Positions 43,708 through 52,677 of a DNA stretch of 64,000 bases are shown here, piece by piece; positions within the stretch are counted from its first letter, which is position 1, and each line of letters begins with the position of its first letter. A model generated the notes under the pieces. That model worked only from the letters and a program-made list of their open reading frames with translations. It was not told where the DNA came from and ran no database searches. Source of the stretch: Helicobacter_D sp964464895 (lineage in GTDB: Bacteria > Campylobacterota > Campylobacteria > Campylobacterales > Helicobacteraceae). The stretch is from contig CAYXGY010000009.1 of the NCBI GenBank assembly GCA_964464895.1, positions 1-64,000 of the forward strand, given 5' to 3'. A program made the position numbers and the translations under genes.

Positions 43708-46515
43708 ATGGATTACAAAGATACACTCGCATTGCCTACAACTAGCTTTCCTATGCGTGGAAATCTCCCGCAAAATGAACCTAAAACTTATCTTGCTTGG
43801 AAAAAGAGTGGCATTTATCAAACAATGCAACAAAACCGCCAAAATGTCAGCAAGACTTTCAACCTACACGATGGACCACCTTATGCTAATGGACACATTC
43901 ATATTGGACACGCACTCAATAAAACGCTTAAAGATATGATTGTCAAGCAACATTATTTTCAAGGAGAAAAGGTATTTTACACGCCGGGTTGGGATTGCCA
44001 CGGATTGCCTATTGAACAACAAGTAGAAAAAAAACTTGGCAAAGAAAAAAAGGACTCTCTACCCAAAATCAAAATCCGCGAGCTTTGTCGTAAGCACGCA
44101 CAAGAATTTGTCAATATTCAAAAAGACGAATTTTTAGAGCTTGGAGTTTTTGGCGACTTTGAAAATCCTTATAAAACAATGGATTTTACCTTTGAAGCAG
44201 ATATTTACAGAGCACTTTGCGAAGTTGCCAAAAAGGGATTGCTCAAAGAAAGAAGCAAGCCTGTTTATTGGAGTTGGGCTTGTCAAACTGCCCTTGCTGA
44301 AGCAGAAGTGGAATATGAAGAGAAAGAAAGTGATTCTATTTTTGTCTCTTTCCCTTTACAAGAAGATGCGCTCCAAGTACTTGGCACAAAAGAACTAGGC
44401 TTAGACAAAGCCGCTTGCGTGATTTGGACGACAACTCCTTGGACACTACCTGCCAATAGTGGAATCGCGCTAAACCCTGAAGAACTCTATGCGCTGACTC
44501 AAGATGGCAAGATAGTGCTTGCTTCACAAGTAGAAAAATTAGCACAATTGGGTGTGGTAAAGGATAAAATCCTCAAAACCTTTCAAGCCCGAATCTTAGA
44601 AAATAAATTAGCAACTAATCCTCTCAATGGGAGAATCTCTAAACTTGTTTTAGGAGAACATGTCGCAAGTGGTGAGGGAAGTGGCTGCGTGCATACTGCT
44701 CCTGGACACGGGGAAGAGGACTACTTTATCGGGCTTAAATACAATCTACCAATGATAATGCCCGTAGATGATAAGGGCTGCTTTGATGAAACATTAAGAC
44801 GCGAACGATTATTCTTTAATCCCGATGAATTTGTAGGAAAATTTATCTTTGATACGCATATGAGAATTTTGGAGCTCTTGGGAGAACATCTCTTGTATCA
44901 TAGCAAAATCAAGCACTCTTACCCGCATTGTTGGCGTTCGCATCAGCCTGTGATTTTTCGTGCAACTGCCCAATGGTTTATTTTGATGGACGAGCCTTAT
45001 ACTCAAGAGGGCAAAACCTTGCGTGAAGTGGCATTAGAGCAAATCCGTCAAACGCGATTCTATCCCGAGCACGGAATGCGTAGAATCTACTCTATGATTG
45101 AAAATCGTCCAGATTGGTGCATTTCAAGACAAAGGGATTGGGGTGTGCCGATTGCATTTTTCAAAGACAAAAGCAATGGCGAGGTTTTGTTGGATTCAGA
45201 AATCTTAGACTTCATCGCAGAAACTTTTGAAAAAGAAGGTTGTGATGCTTGGTGGGGCAAGAGCATAGAGGAATTACTCCCACCACAACACAAAGATAAA
45301 GCGGCACATTTAGAAAAAGTGCATCATATCCTAGATGTGTGGTTTGATAGTGGAAGCACGTGGAAAGCTGTGCTCAAAAGTAGCAAATATGCAAGTGGGG
45401 ATTATCCTGCAAGTATGTATTTAGAGGGTAGCGACCAGCACAGGGGTTGGTTTCATAGCTCATTGCTCGTCAGCTGTGCTCTTAACCAACACGCGCCCTA
45501 CCGAAGTATTTTGACACACGGCTTCACAATGGACGAAAATGGCGAAAAAATGAGCAAGTCTAAGGGAAATGTCATTGCTCCTAAAGATATTTTAAAAGAG
45601 TTTGGCGCAGAAATTCTACGACTTTGGGTAGCACAGAGTGATTATCAAAACGACCAAAGAATCTCTAACAATATCCTCAAACAAGTCAGCGAAAACTATC
45701 GCAAAATCCGCAACACGATTCGCTTCTTGCTTGCCAATGTAGAATCACTAGAAAGCTTGGAATTAAAGAATTTTAATCCGATTGACTTATGGATTATAGG
45801 ACGCGCAAAGTCTTGCTTTGACCTCACAAATTCACTCTTTAATGAATACGAATTTTCAAAAGGCTTGCAAGAACTAAACTGCTTTTTAAATGCAGAGCTT
45901 AGCGGAATCTACTTGGATTTATGCAAAGACAATCTTTACTGCAATGCCTTAAATTCTAGCGAACGCAAAGCAGCCCAAAGCATAATGGCTTTGATTTGCG
46001 GAAGATTGTTCGGACTTCTCGCTCCGATTCTTACTTACACCATTAATGAAGCCCTAAATCATACAAAGAGCAAAGCATTGCTTGAGAGTTGTGGAATCAC
46101 AAAGGGAATTGTAAATCCGCAAACTGCTGTGCTTGAGGTTGTTTATCAGCCACTTCCTAGCTTTGAAGCACCTAGTATAGACTTTGAAAACCTCCTTGCT
46201 TTGCGCTCTTGTTTCCTAGAGCAGATAGATAGCCTCAAAAAAGAATCCAAAATCAAATCCACTTTAGAGGTAGATTTGGTGATTCCAACCAAAATGGCAG
46301 GATTTAAAGAGCTTAACCTATGGCTTATGGTGAGTGCTGTGCGAAGTAAGAATCAGAATTCTAATGTCTTGACGACTTTTACTTTTGAGGGCGAAACCTA
46401 TGCCATTTGCCAAGCTAAAGGACATAAATGCCCACGTTGTTGGCAATTTGTTGCAACAAACGAAAATGAGCCGTGTGCGCGTTGCACAGAAGTGTTGTCT
46501 TTAAATTGCAAATGA
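43708..46515 (+). CDS. ileS: Isoleucyl-tRNA synthetase
   Basis: A 935-aa class I synthetase charging tRNA-Ile. 'HIGHALNKTLKD' (HIGH motif) and 'MSKSKGN' (KMSKS motif) frame the catalytic domain, and an editing domain contains 'TTTPWTLPANSGIA'. A C-terminal zinc finger 'CPRCW...CARC' is present, as in bacterial type enzymes. The ATG at 43708 follows AAAAGGGA; an in-frame TTG at 43684 lies upstream. Normal length. Confidence 0.97.
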   Translation: MDYKDTLALPTTSFPMRGNLPQNEPKTYLAWKKSGIYQTMQQNRQNVSKTFNLHDGPPYANGHIHIGHALNKTLKDMIVKQHYFQGEKVFYTPGWDCHGLPIEQQVEKKLGKEKKDSLPKIKIRELCRKHAQEFVNIQKDEFLELGVFGDFENPYKTMDFTFEADIYRALCEVAKKGLLKERSKPVYWSWACQTALAEAEVEYEEKESDSIFVSFPLQEDALQVLGTKELGLDKAACVIWTTTPWTLPANSGIALNPEELYALTQDGKIVLASQVEKLAQLGVVKDKILKTFQARILENKLATNPLNGRISKLVLGEHVASGEGSGCVHTAPGHGEEDYFIGLKYNLPMIMPVDDKGCFDETLRRERLFFNPDEFVGKFIFDTHMRILELLGEHLLYHSKIKHSYPHCWRSHQPVIFRATAQWFILMDEPYTQEGKTLREVALEQIRQTRFYPEHGMRRIYSMIENRPDWCISRQRDWGVPIAFFKDKSNGEVLLDSEILDFIAETFEKEGCDAWWGKSIEELLPPQHKDKAAHLEKVHHILDVWFDSGSTWKAVLKSSKYASGDYPASMYLEGSDQHRGWFHSSLLVSCALNQHAPYRSILTHGFTMDENGEKMSKSKGNVIAPKDILKEFGAEILRLWVAQSDYQNDQRISNNILKQVSENYRKIRNTIRFLLANVESLESLELKNFNPIDLWIIGRAKSCFDLTNSLFNEYEFSKGLQELNCFLNAELSGIYLDLCKDNLYCNALNSSERKAAQSIMALICGRLFGLLAPILTYTINEALNHTKSKALLESCGITKGIVNPQTAVLEVVYQPLPSFEAPSIDFENLLALRSCFLEQIDSLKKESKIKSTLEVDLVIPTKMAGFKELNLWLMVSAVRSKNQNSNVLTTFTFEGETYAICQAKGHKCPRCWQFVATNENEPCARCTEVLSLNCK

Positions 46516-46540
46516 TAAACGAGGCAAAAAGGAGGAAATA

Positions 46541-46678
46541 ATGTTGGATGGTTTTTTTGACCTCACACAGCCCGTAGGCTTAGTAGAGACTTGGGTGAGT
46601 ATTGGTATAGGGCTTTTGGCAATGTGGCTTGGATTTGTAGCGGTAAAGCACGTCAAAAAGAAGCAAAAACTTTCGTAG
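46541..46678 (+). CDS. Small membrane protein (45 aa)
   Basis: A short frame with a very strong AAGGAGG site 6 bp before the ATG. It has one predicted membrane segment (about residues 17-36, 'WVSIGIGLLAMWLGFVAV') and a basic C-terminus 'KHVKKKQKLS', so the N-terminus should face out. It follows ileS by 25 bp and is probably co-transcribed. Function unknown. Confidence 0.7.
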   Translation: MLDGFFDLTQPVGLVETWVSIGIGLLAMWLGFVAVKHVKKKQKLS

Positions 46679-46746
46679 TCTAACCATTCTTGCCCTACGC
46701 GAATCGCAAGACAAGAAAAGGTTGGAATCTTTTGTGCCCTAAATAT

Positions 46747-47907
46747 CTATTTTAAGTTAAAATAGTCCTTGATTGCTTCGGCTTTGTCTGTTCTCTCCCA
46801 AGTAAATTCTGGCAACTCGCGTCCAAAATGTCCATAGCTTGCAGTTTTTTGATAGATTGGGCGGAGCAAATCCAAGGATTCTATGATTCCACGTGGAGTT
46901 AAACGGAAAAGTTGTTTGACGCATTCTTCAATCTTAGAATCCTCAAATTTACCTGTGCCGTGTGTATTGACGAGAATAGAGACGGGCTCAACCACTCCGA
47001 TAGCATAAGCAATTTGAATCGTAGCTTTATCACAAACTCCACTTGCTACGAGATTCTTCGCCACATAGCGCATTGCGTATGCTCCGCTTCTATCTACTTT
47101 GCTTGGGTCTTTACCGCTAAATGCCCCTCCCCCGTGCGGACAACTTCCACCATAAGTATCCACAATGATTTTGCGTCCTGTCAAACCCGCATCTCCTTGG
47201 GGTCCTCCAATGACAAATTTACCTGTGGGATTCACGAAATAACGGATATTATCGTTTGCAAATTCTTTTGGCAAAACCTTTTTTACCACTTCTTCAATCA
47301 CCGCACTTCTTAGGGTGTTTTGTGAAGTTTCTGGGCTATGTTGTGTAGAAACTACAATCGTATCAATCCCCACAGGCACGCCATTAGCATACTTAATCGT
47401 TACTTGTGATTTACCATCAGGACGCAAGAAAGGCAAGGTACCGTCTTTTCTCGCACGCGCCAACCCCTCTGTGATTCTATGCGACAAATAAATCGGCAAA
47501 GGCATTAAAACATCTGTTTCCCTACACGCATAACCAAACATCAATCCTTGGTCTCCCGCTCCAATCTCGCCGTCTTCTCTATCCACTCCTTGATTAATGT
47601 CAGGGCTTTGCTCACCTACACCATTGAGCACACCTGCGCTATGATAGTCAAATCCATACCGTGCATCAATATAACCAATCTCACGCACCACGTGTCTTGC
47701 AATGTCTTGCATCGGTGCATAAGCAGTTGTTTTTAACTCACCCGCAATCACGCAATAACCATTAGAAAGCAGAGTCTCGCACGCTACTCTTGCTTTTGTG
47801 TCTCGTTCTATAATGTAGTCCAAAATCGCGTCACTGATTTGGTCTGCCATTTTATCTGGGTGTCCTTCAGTTACAGATTCAGAAGTAAAAAGAAATTCTT
47901 TTTGCAT
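46747..47907 (-). CDS. metK: S-adenosylmethionine synthetase
   Basis: A 386-aa enzyme making S-adenosylmethionine from methionine and ATP. 'TEGHPDKMADQISDAILD', 'GAGDQGLMFGYACRET' and 'GGGAFSGKDPSKVDRSGAY' are the conserved blocks. It supplies the methyl donor for the several methyltransferases in this window. AAGGTG lies before the ATG. Confidence 0.97.
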   Translation of the reverse strand: MQKEFLFTSESVTEGHPDKMADQISDAILDYIIERDTKARVACETLLSNGYCVIAGELKTTAYAPMQDIARHVVREIGYIDARYGFDYHSAGVLNGVGEQSPDINQGVDREDGEIGAGDQGLMFGYACRETDVLMPLPIYLSHRITEGLARARKDGTLPFLRPDGKSQVTIKYANGVPVGIDTIVVSTQHSPETSQNTLRSAVIEEVVKKVLPKEFANDNIRYFVNPTGKFVIGGPQGDAGLTGRKIIVDTYGGSCPHGGGAFSGKDPSKVDRSGAYAMRYVAKNLVASGVCDKATIQIAYAIGVVEPVSILVNTHGTGKFEDSKIEECVKQLFRLTPRGIIESLDLLRPIYQKTASYGHFGRELPEFTWERTDKAEAIKDYFNLK

Positions 47908-48084
47908 AAATTCACCTTGTATTTGAAATTTTTACAATTCTATCACAAACAAACTTAAAATTTAAATTGTGGTAGCAATCCCTAAAATACAAGAAATGAT
48001 TGTTGTAGATTAAAATTTAAATGCGAAAATATGAAATTTGTTATTTTTATGTCTGTGCTAGATTCAAAGCTGTGCGATTCTGCA

Positions 48085-48115
48085 TTATAATTATAAATGT
48101 AGCCTGATTATAATA
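48085..48115. promoter_or_regulatory. AT-rich palindromes in the metK-peroxiredoxin intergenic region
   Basis: TTATAATTATAA (48085-48096) is a perfect palindrome and GATTATAATA follows at 48106-48115. These resemble the AT-rich boxes of Fur/PerR proteins and also contain -10-like hexamers. The 384-bp gap 47908-48291 is otherwise AT-rich and shows no gene. Assignment is tentative. Confidence 0.35.
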
Positions 48116-48291
48116 GAGCTAAGACGCACTATTAAACTTTTATATTTCACTTTAATTTATATAAATTTAAGAATAGCGATTATATCCTCCCCCCTAAAAT
48201 AAACTTAATTTAATCTTGAATTTATCTAAGATTCGCTAGCATTCGGTAGTTGATAGTTTTTATCAATAAATTATTTTTATAAGGATTTATA

Positions 48292-48888
48292 ATGTTAGTA
48301 ACAAAAAAAGCTCCAGACTTCAAAGCTCCAGCGGTTTTAGCAAATAATACAATTGTAGAGGATTTTGAACTTTCAAAAAACTTAGGTGAAAAGGGTGCAG
48401 TTGTTTTCTTTTGGCCCAAAGACTTTACTTTTGTCTGCCCCTCTGAAATTATCGCAATGGACCATAGAGTAAAAGCATTTAACGAAAAGGGATTCAATGT
48501 CATTGGTGTTTCTATTGACTCTGATGTCGTGCATTTCGCTTGGAAAAATACTCCTATCAATCAAGGTGGAATCGGAAATGTGCAATTTCCAATGGTTTCA
48601 GACATTACCAAACAAATCTCTCGTGATTATGAAGTGCTCATCGGTGATGCAGTCGCACTTCGTGGCTCTTTCCTAATTGACAAAAACCAAGTTGTGCGCC
48701 ACTCTGTGATTAACGACTTGCCACTCGGACGTAATATGGACGAAATGCTAAGAATGTGTGATGCCCTGACTTTCTTTGAACAACACGGAGAAGTTTGCCC
48801 CGCAGGTTGGCATAAAGGCGATAAGGGTATGAAAGCAGACGCAAAAGGCGTAGCAGAATATCTCTCACAGAACGCAGACAAACTCTAA
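48292..48888 (+). CDS. ahpC: Alkyl hydroperoxide reductase/typical 2-Cys peroxiredoxin
   Basis: A 198-aa peroxiredoxin that reduces peroxides with thioredoxin. The peroxidatic Cys49 lies in 'FTFVCPSEI' and the resolving Cys169 in 'EVCPAGW'. It corresponds to the abundant TsaA/AhpC of Helicobacter. ATAAGGATTT precedes the ATG. A divergent AT-rich region separates it from metK. Confidence 0.95.
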   Translation: MLVTKKAPDFKAPAVLANNTIVEDFELSKNLGEKGAVVFFWPKDFTFVCPSEIIAMDHRVKAFNEKGFNVIGVSIDSDVVHFAWKNTPINQGGIGNVQFPMVSDITKQISRDYEVLIGDAVALRGSFLIDKNQVVRHSVINDLPLGRNMDEMLRMCDALTFFEQHGEVCPAGWHKGDKGMKADAKGVAEYLSQNADKL

Positions 48889-48895
48889 AACTTCT

Positions 48896-48915
48896 GCAAG
48901 GGATTCTCCCCTTGC
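48896..48915 (+). terminator. Probable terminator of the peroxiredoxin gene
   Basis: GCAAGGG (48896-48902) and CCCTTGC (48909-48915) form a 7-bp stem with a 6-nt loop. The T-tract after it is weak. Confidence 0.5.
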
Positions 48916-49136
48916 GATTCCTTTATAACTTCCACTTGAATAATTACAACGGCTCATAGGAATCTTAAAAGATTAGAATTGAAGTTTTATGCAATTCTAT
49001 CCTCGCAATGACAAAAGGTAGAAATCACTACAACAAAAGAAAACGAATCTTTTGTTTGCAAGATTATAGACTATCACAAGTGCTACACATTCTTGTAATA
49101 ATACAACAAATAGAATCTGCGAAAGACAAATTATTC

Positions 49137-49913
49137 TTACTTATCCAAATAACGTATATCAAAAAGGCTCTTTAGATGCACATTGCCCAAAGCTACTTTA
49201 AAGGAAGTAAAAAGGTCTTTATTTCTTTCCTCCATTGCTTTGAGCAGTTGTTTGGTTTGCTCCCGAGCATAAGGGCGTTTGTCGTCAGTTTGCCAGACGA
49301 TTGGACAATTACAATCAGGAGCAATATAAATGTTATTTTTGGTAATAAAGTCAATAATTTGTCGCTCCCGCACAAAAATTAGCGGACGAATCACATACAA
49401 GCCATTCCCTGCCTTATAAATTGGGGGCATAGAACGCAATGCTCCATTGTAGGTAAGATTCATCATAAAGCTCTCCGCCGCATCATCTAAATGGTGCGCT
49501 AGAGCCAACTTATTGAATCCTCCCTCTAGGGCTTTAGTATAAAGCGCACCCCTCCGCATACGCGAGCAAAAGCTACAAACCACACTCCCCTTGCGTTTAT
49601 TTTCCTCTAAAATCTTATAAATATCTGTTCGGTATAACTCATAAGGGATTCCAAGTCTCTTGCAATACTCAAAGATGTATTCATACTCTCCCCCTCTCCC
49701 ATAATCAATCGTAATGGCTTTAAACTCAAAGTCAAAAGGTGCATATTTTTTGAGCCTTGCTAAAAGTGTCGCAAGCAAAATAGAATCCTTGCCTCCACTT
49801 AAACCCAAAAGCACTTTATCTCCCTCTTTAATGAGATTAAATTGCGCATTCGTAGAGCCTGTGATTCTTAAGATTTTTTTGCTAATTTCAATGGTTTCTT
49901 TATTTTTGCTCAT
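49137..49913 (-). CDS. ttcA: tRNA 2-thiocytidine biosynthesis protein TtcA
   Basis: A 258-aa PP-loop ATPase thiolating cytidine 32 of some tRNAs. 'SGGKDS' is at 39-44, and 'CSFC' (C113, C116) with a later Cys ('PDCNCP') should hold the iron-sulfur cluster. It overlaps the upstream small gene by 4 bp and ends an unusual four-gene chain with a methyltransferase and an exporter. Confidence 0.9.
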   Translation of the reverse strand: MSKNKETIEISKKILRITGSTNAQFNLIKEGDKVLLGLSGGKDSILLATLLARLKKYAPFDFEFKAITIDYGRGGEYEYIFEYCKRLGIPYELYRTDIYKILEENKRKGSVVCSFCSRMRRGALYTKALEGGFNKLALAHHLDDAAESFMMNLTYNGALRSMPPIYKAGNGLYVIRPLIFVRERQIIDFITKNNIYIAPDCNCPIVWQTDDKRPYAREQTKQLLKAMEERNKDLFTSFKVALGNVHLKSLFDIRYLDK

Positions 49914-50221
49914 TTGGGATTCTTTTGTCTTTTGGTTTCGTGCTTAGCTCTTAGTGTTTGTAGAATCTTGGCATTGCTTTTGAGATTCCAAACTTGCGTG
50001 GTTTTGTCAAAGGTGGCAAGTATTGGGAGCATTGTAGCAATACTACTGCCCTCTCCTATTTTTATTTTGTTTTTAAGCATATATTCTATACTTCTGGCGT
50101 GAATCGCCCCCATTGTGAGCTTTTTGCCCTCTTTTTCTAGGTGCATTATCGTCCCCCAAACAAGAATCCCATAAATACCTAACCCATTGTGCAGCTCAAT
50201 GATTTCTTCTTCGCTCATCAT
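49910..50221 (-). CDS. Hypothetical protein in a coupled operon
   Basis: A 103-aa basic protein that I do not recognise ('GLGIYGILVWGTIMHLEKEG'). Its ATG overlaps the stop of the upstream nuclease-methyltransferase gene (ATGA) and its stop overlaps the ttcA start. This suggests it belongs functionally to the restriction gene before it or is a spacer gene. No motif found. Confidence 0.55.
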   Translation of the reverse strand: MMSEEEIIELHNGLGIYGILVWGTIMHLEKEGKKLTMGAIHARSIEYMLKNKIKIGEGSSIATMLPILATFDKTTQVWNLKSNAKILQTLRAKHETKRQKNPK

Positions 50222-52677
50222 AAGTCAAAACTCCCTTGTGTGCCTTTTTTGTCTTTTAATCGCCATTGTCCTGTATCCTTATCGGCAATAGCGATTTGGT
50301 CTAAAACTTCCCTTATAAGCTCATTACTCGGACTCACTCCATTTTTAAGTAGAGGGATTACCTCAAGGCATATATCATCAAAATATACTTTTTTACCTTG
50401 TCGCTCTGCTCCTCGCAAATAGGAGAGTAAAAAATATTTTGTCCTTAAGCTTAGGGGTATGAGAGACTTAAATTTTGTTCCTTTTGGAAGATGATATTTA
50501 CCGCTCTCTTTATCAAGCTCAAAATTTGCATTAATAAGTAGCGTTAAATCCACGCATTGTTTAGCTAACTCGTGGTAAAATCCTAATTCAAAGCCCTTAA
50601 TAGTAATTTCTCCGTGTATCTCTTCTAAAGTCGCTCCATTATCCCTAGCAATCAAAGCTTCCGCGTGATTAAGTGCTAGTGCAACCGCATCATCGCCGAG
50701 ATTCTCTTTAATCCTAGCCTTCGGTGTATCTACCTTTTTAAAATACAAAATTAACTGCCCACTAAGCACAGTAAAAGTATATTGTCTCTTCTTAAAACTT
50801 GTTTGACCATTGCCTTGCCTCACGCTTGCAACATATTCAAACCCAATTTTCTCTGCTTCTTCTACAAGTATTTGCCAAAGTTGCGGGTCTTGGTGTTGAA
50901 ACACAAAAGCGAGCCAACGATTCCACTTGAGCACCCGATACATTTCTTTGAGAGATTTTTTCATAAGCTCGTGATAGTCTTCACTGCTTTTCTCCAAGCT
51001 CCCCTTTTCGATACATTCTCTTTCTTTGAGACTAGAATCCACAGACAAATCCAACCACACATTCCACATTGTAGATAAATCCAAATAAGGAATCTTCGCG
51101 CCATAAGGTGGGTCGGTGTAGATAAAATCCACACTTTTAGATTCTATTTCTTTAAGATTGGTCGCATCTGCTTGAAAGATTTTCTCACCATTGGTTTTAT
51201 CAAGCAGAGAATCGGTCTTATCCAAATCCTCTCTTTGGGTCATCATCGCACCCTTGAAGTCTTTAATCACGCCTTGCACGGGATAAAAATAACTTTGATA
51301 AAAAATATCGCTTGGTGCGGATTCAAGTTCTTTTTTGCCTTTTTGAATGCGTTTGATTTTGTCTCTAAATACTTCAATGCTATCTAAGAATGTAGGTTTT
51401 GGTGCGAGACGATACCGATAATACCTAAATGCCGAAGCATCACCACCTCCACCACCAGATTTGTGAAAAGTTAGATTGACACATTTTAATGTATTATAAA
51501 ACCCCAACATTAGCGCATAGCGCAAATTCCTTTTATAGATTCTGCGCTCTTTATCCCCGCTTGGTGTGGTATGCTTGAAAATGAGTTTGCGCAAAAGTGC
51601 GAGTTCGGCTAACTGCCTTTTGCTAAAAAGTTGCAAGACACTATCCACATCACTACCCTTTGGCAACACCTCATCTTTTGGAATCCACAGCGTAGAATCC
51701 TGCATCTTTTGTGTGGTAACCGCTCCAAACTCTTCGCTTAGGGCATTGGGATAATACTTCGCGCCTTTAAGCATTTCCTTTGCCTCCTTGTCGCTTTTGG
51801 GACGCAAAGATTCAAATTCGCTTAAAATCTCTTCGCTTAGCTCATAGAGTGCGCTTAAATCACACTGCGCACTTAGGGCTTTAGCCATAAAGATACTTAG
51901 CGGGTTTAAATCGGTGTGGATTCCGATTCTGCCATTCATCATCGCTTCTATCGCCGTTACGCCGCTGCCTCCAAAGGGGTCAAGCACGACATCGCCTTCG
52001 TCTGTGAAGTTTTTGATATTTTGCGTTACAATATCCCAACTCTGACGCGTGAAATACGCCGTGCAACCAAAATAACGAGCTTTATTTTGTTTTTTGGGAT
52101 TTAAGATTGCCTTTGGCAGTTCTCTATTAAGATACCATTCCTCGCTTTTTTTGGGCTTTTTAGAATCTCTGCTCAAAGTCTGTCGCAAGGATTCTAGCGA
52201 AGTGGTGAGATATTGTTTCAAAAGCGCGAAATGTTCATTTTTGAATCCATTGGCAAAAAGTTCTTCGCACGAAAATTCTACCAATAAACTTTGCCCATTG
52301 GTTTCAAAAAGCATAAAACTTCTAGCATTGCAAAGCGCGTAAAAGGGACTAGGATAGGCTAATAAATAGCTTTTTGCTTGTTTCTCGGCTTTGCTATCTT
52401 TGTGAATCTTAATATTTGGAGCTTTAGCGTCTAAAATACAATGCGTTTTCCCCTCGACAAAAAGCGTATAATCAGGTGTCAAATCAGTGTTTATCGTTTT
52501 ATTTGAGCCGATTTGGATTTGTGTTTTTGAAGTTTTAGAAAGCGTCATTTCAAGCGCGTTTGGCTTTTTATCGCTTTTTAGAATAAATCCTAATTGCCTT
52601 AAAAGTGGCGCAATCACAAATTCCCGCACCGAATCTTCTTTGAAATCCTCATCTAAAACAAAATCAAATTCTTTCAT
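50218..52677 (-). CDS. Nuclease-methyltransferase fusion (type IIG-like restriction enzyme)
   Basis: An 819-aa protein. The N-terminal domain resembles restriction subunit N-termini: D69 ('TPDYTLF') with 'ILDAKAP' (D83, K85). Two methyltransferase blocks follow: 'DPFGGSG' at 233-239 and 'TDPPYG' at 521-526, separated by a long helical insert. A winged-helix-like region lies at the C-terminus. It could be a solitary restriction-modification enzyme or an amino-methyltransferase with a regulatory nuclease-like domain. It is flanked by 4-bp overlaps on both sides. Confidence 0.75.
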   Translation of the reverse strand: MKEFDFVLDEDFKEDSVREFVIAPLLRQLGFILKSDKKPNALEMTLSKTSKTQIQIGSNKTINTDLTPDYTLFVEGKTHCILDAKAPNIKIHKDSKAEKQAKSYLLAYPSPFYALCNARSFMLFETNGQSLLVEFSCEELFANGFKNEHFALLKQYLTTSLESLRQTLSRDSKKPKKSEEWYLNRELPKAILNPKKQNKARYFGCTAYFTRQSWDIVTQNIKNFTDEGDVVLDPFGGSGVTAIEAMMNGRIGIHTDLNPLSIFMAKALSAQCDLSALYELSEEILSEFESLRPKSDKEAKEMLKGAKYYPNALSEEFGAVTTQKMQDSTLWIPKDEVLPKGSDVDSVLQLFSKRQLAELALLRKLIFKHTTPSGDKERRIYKRNLRYALMLGFYNTLKCVNLTFHKSGGGGGDASAFRYYRYRLAPKPTFLDSIEVFRDKIKRIQKGKKELESAPSDIFYQSYFYPVQGVIKDFKGAMMTQREDLDKTDSLLDKTNGEKIFQADATNLKEIESKSVDFIYTDPPYGAKIPYLDLSTMWNVWLDLSVDSSLKERECIEKGSLEKSSEDYHELMKKSLKEMYRVLKWNRWLAFVFQHQDPQLWQILVEEAEKIGFEYVASVRQGNGQTSFKKRQYTFTVLSGQLILYFKKVDTPKARIKENLGDDAVALALNHAEALIARDNGATLEEIHGEITIKGFELGFYHELAKQCVDLTLLINANFELDKESGKYHLPKGTKFKSLIPLSLRTKYFLLSYLRGAERQGKKVYFDDICLEVIPLLKNGVSPSNELIREVLDQIAIADKDTGQWRLKDKKGTQGSFDL

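Noticed and set aside
51440..51470. Possible poly-C/G phase tract at the Gly-rich 'SGGGGG' of the nuclease-methyltransferase
   Set aside because: The glycines are encoded by mixed codons (CACCACCTCCACCACC on the plus strand), not a homopolymer.
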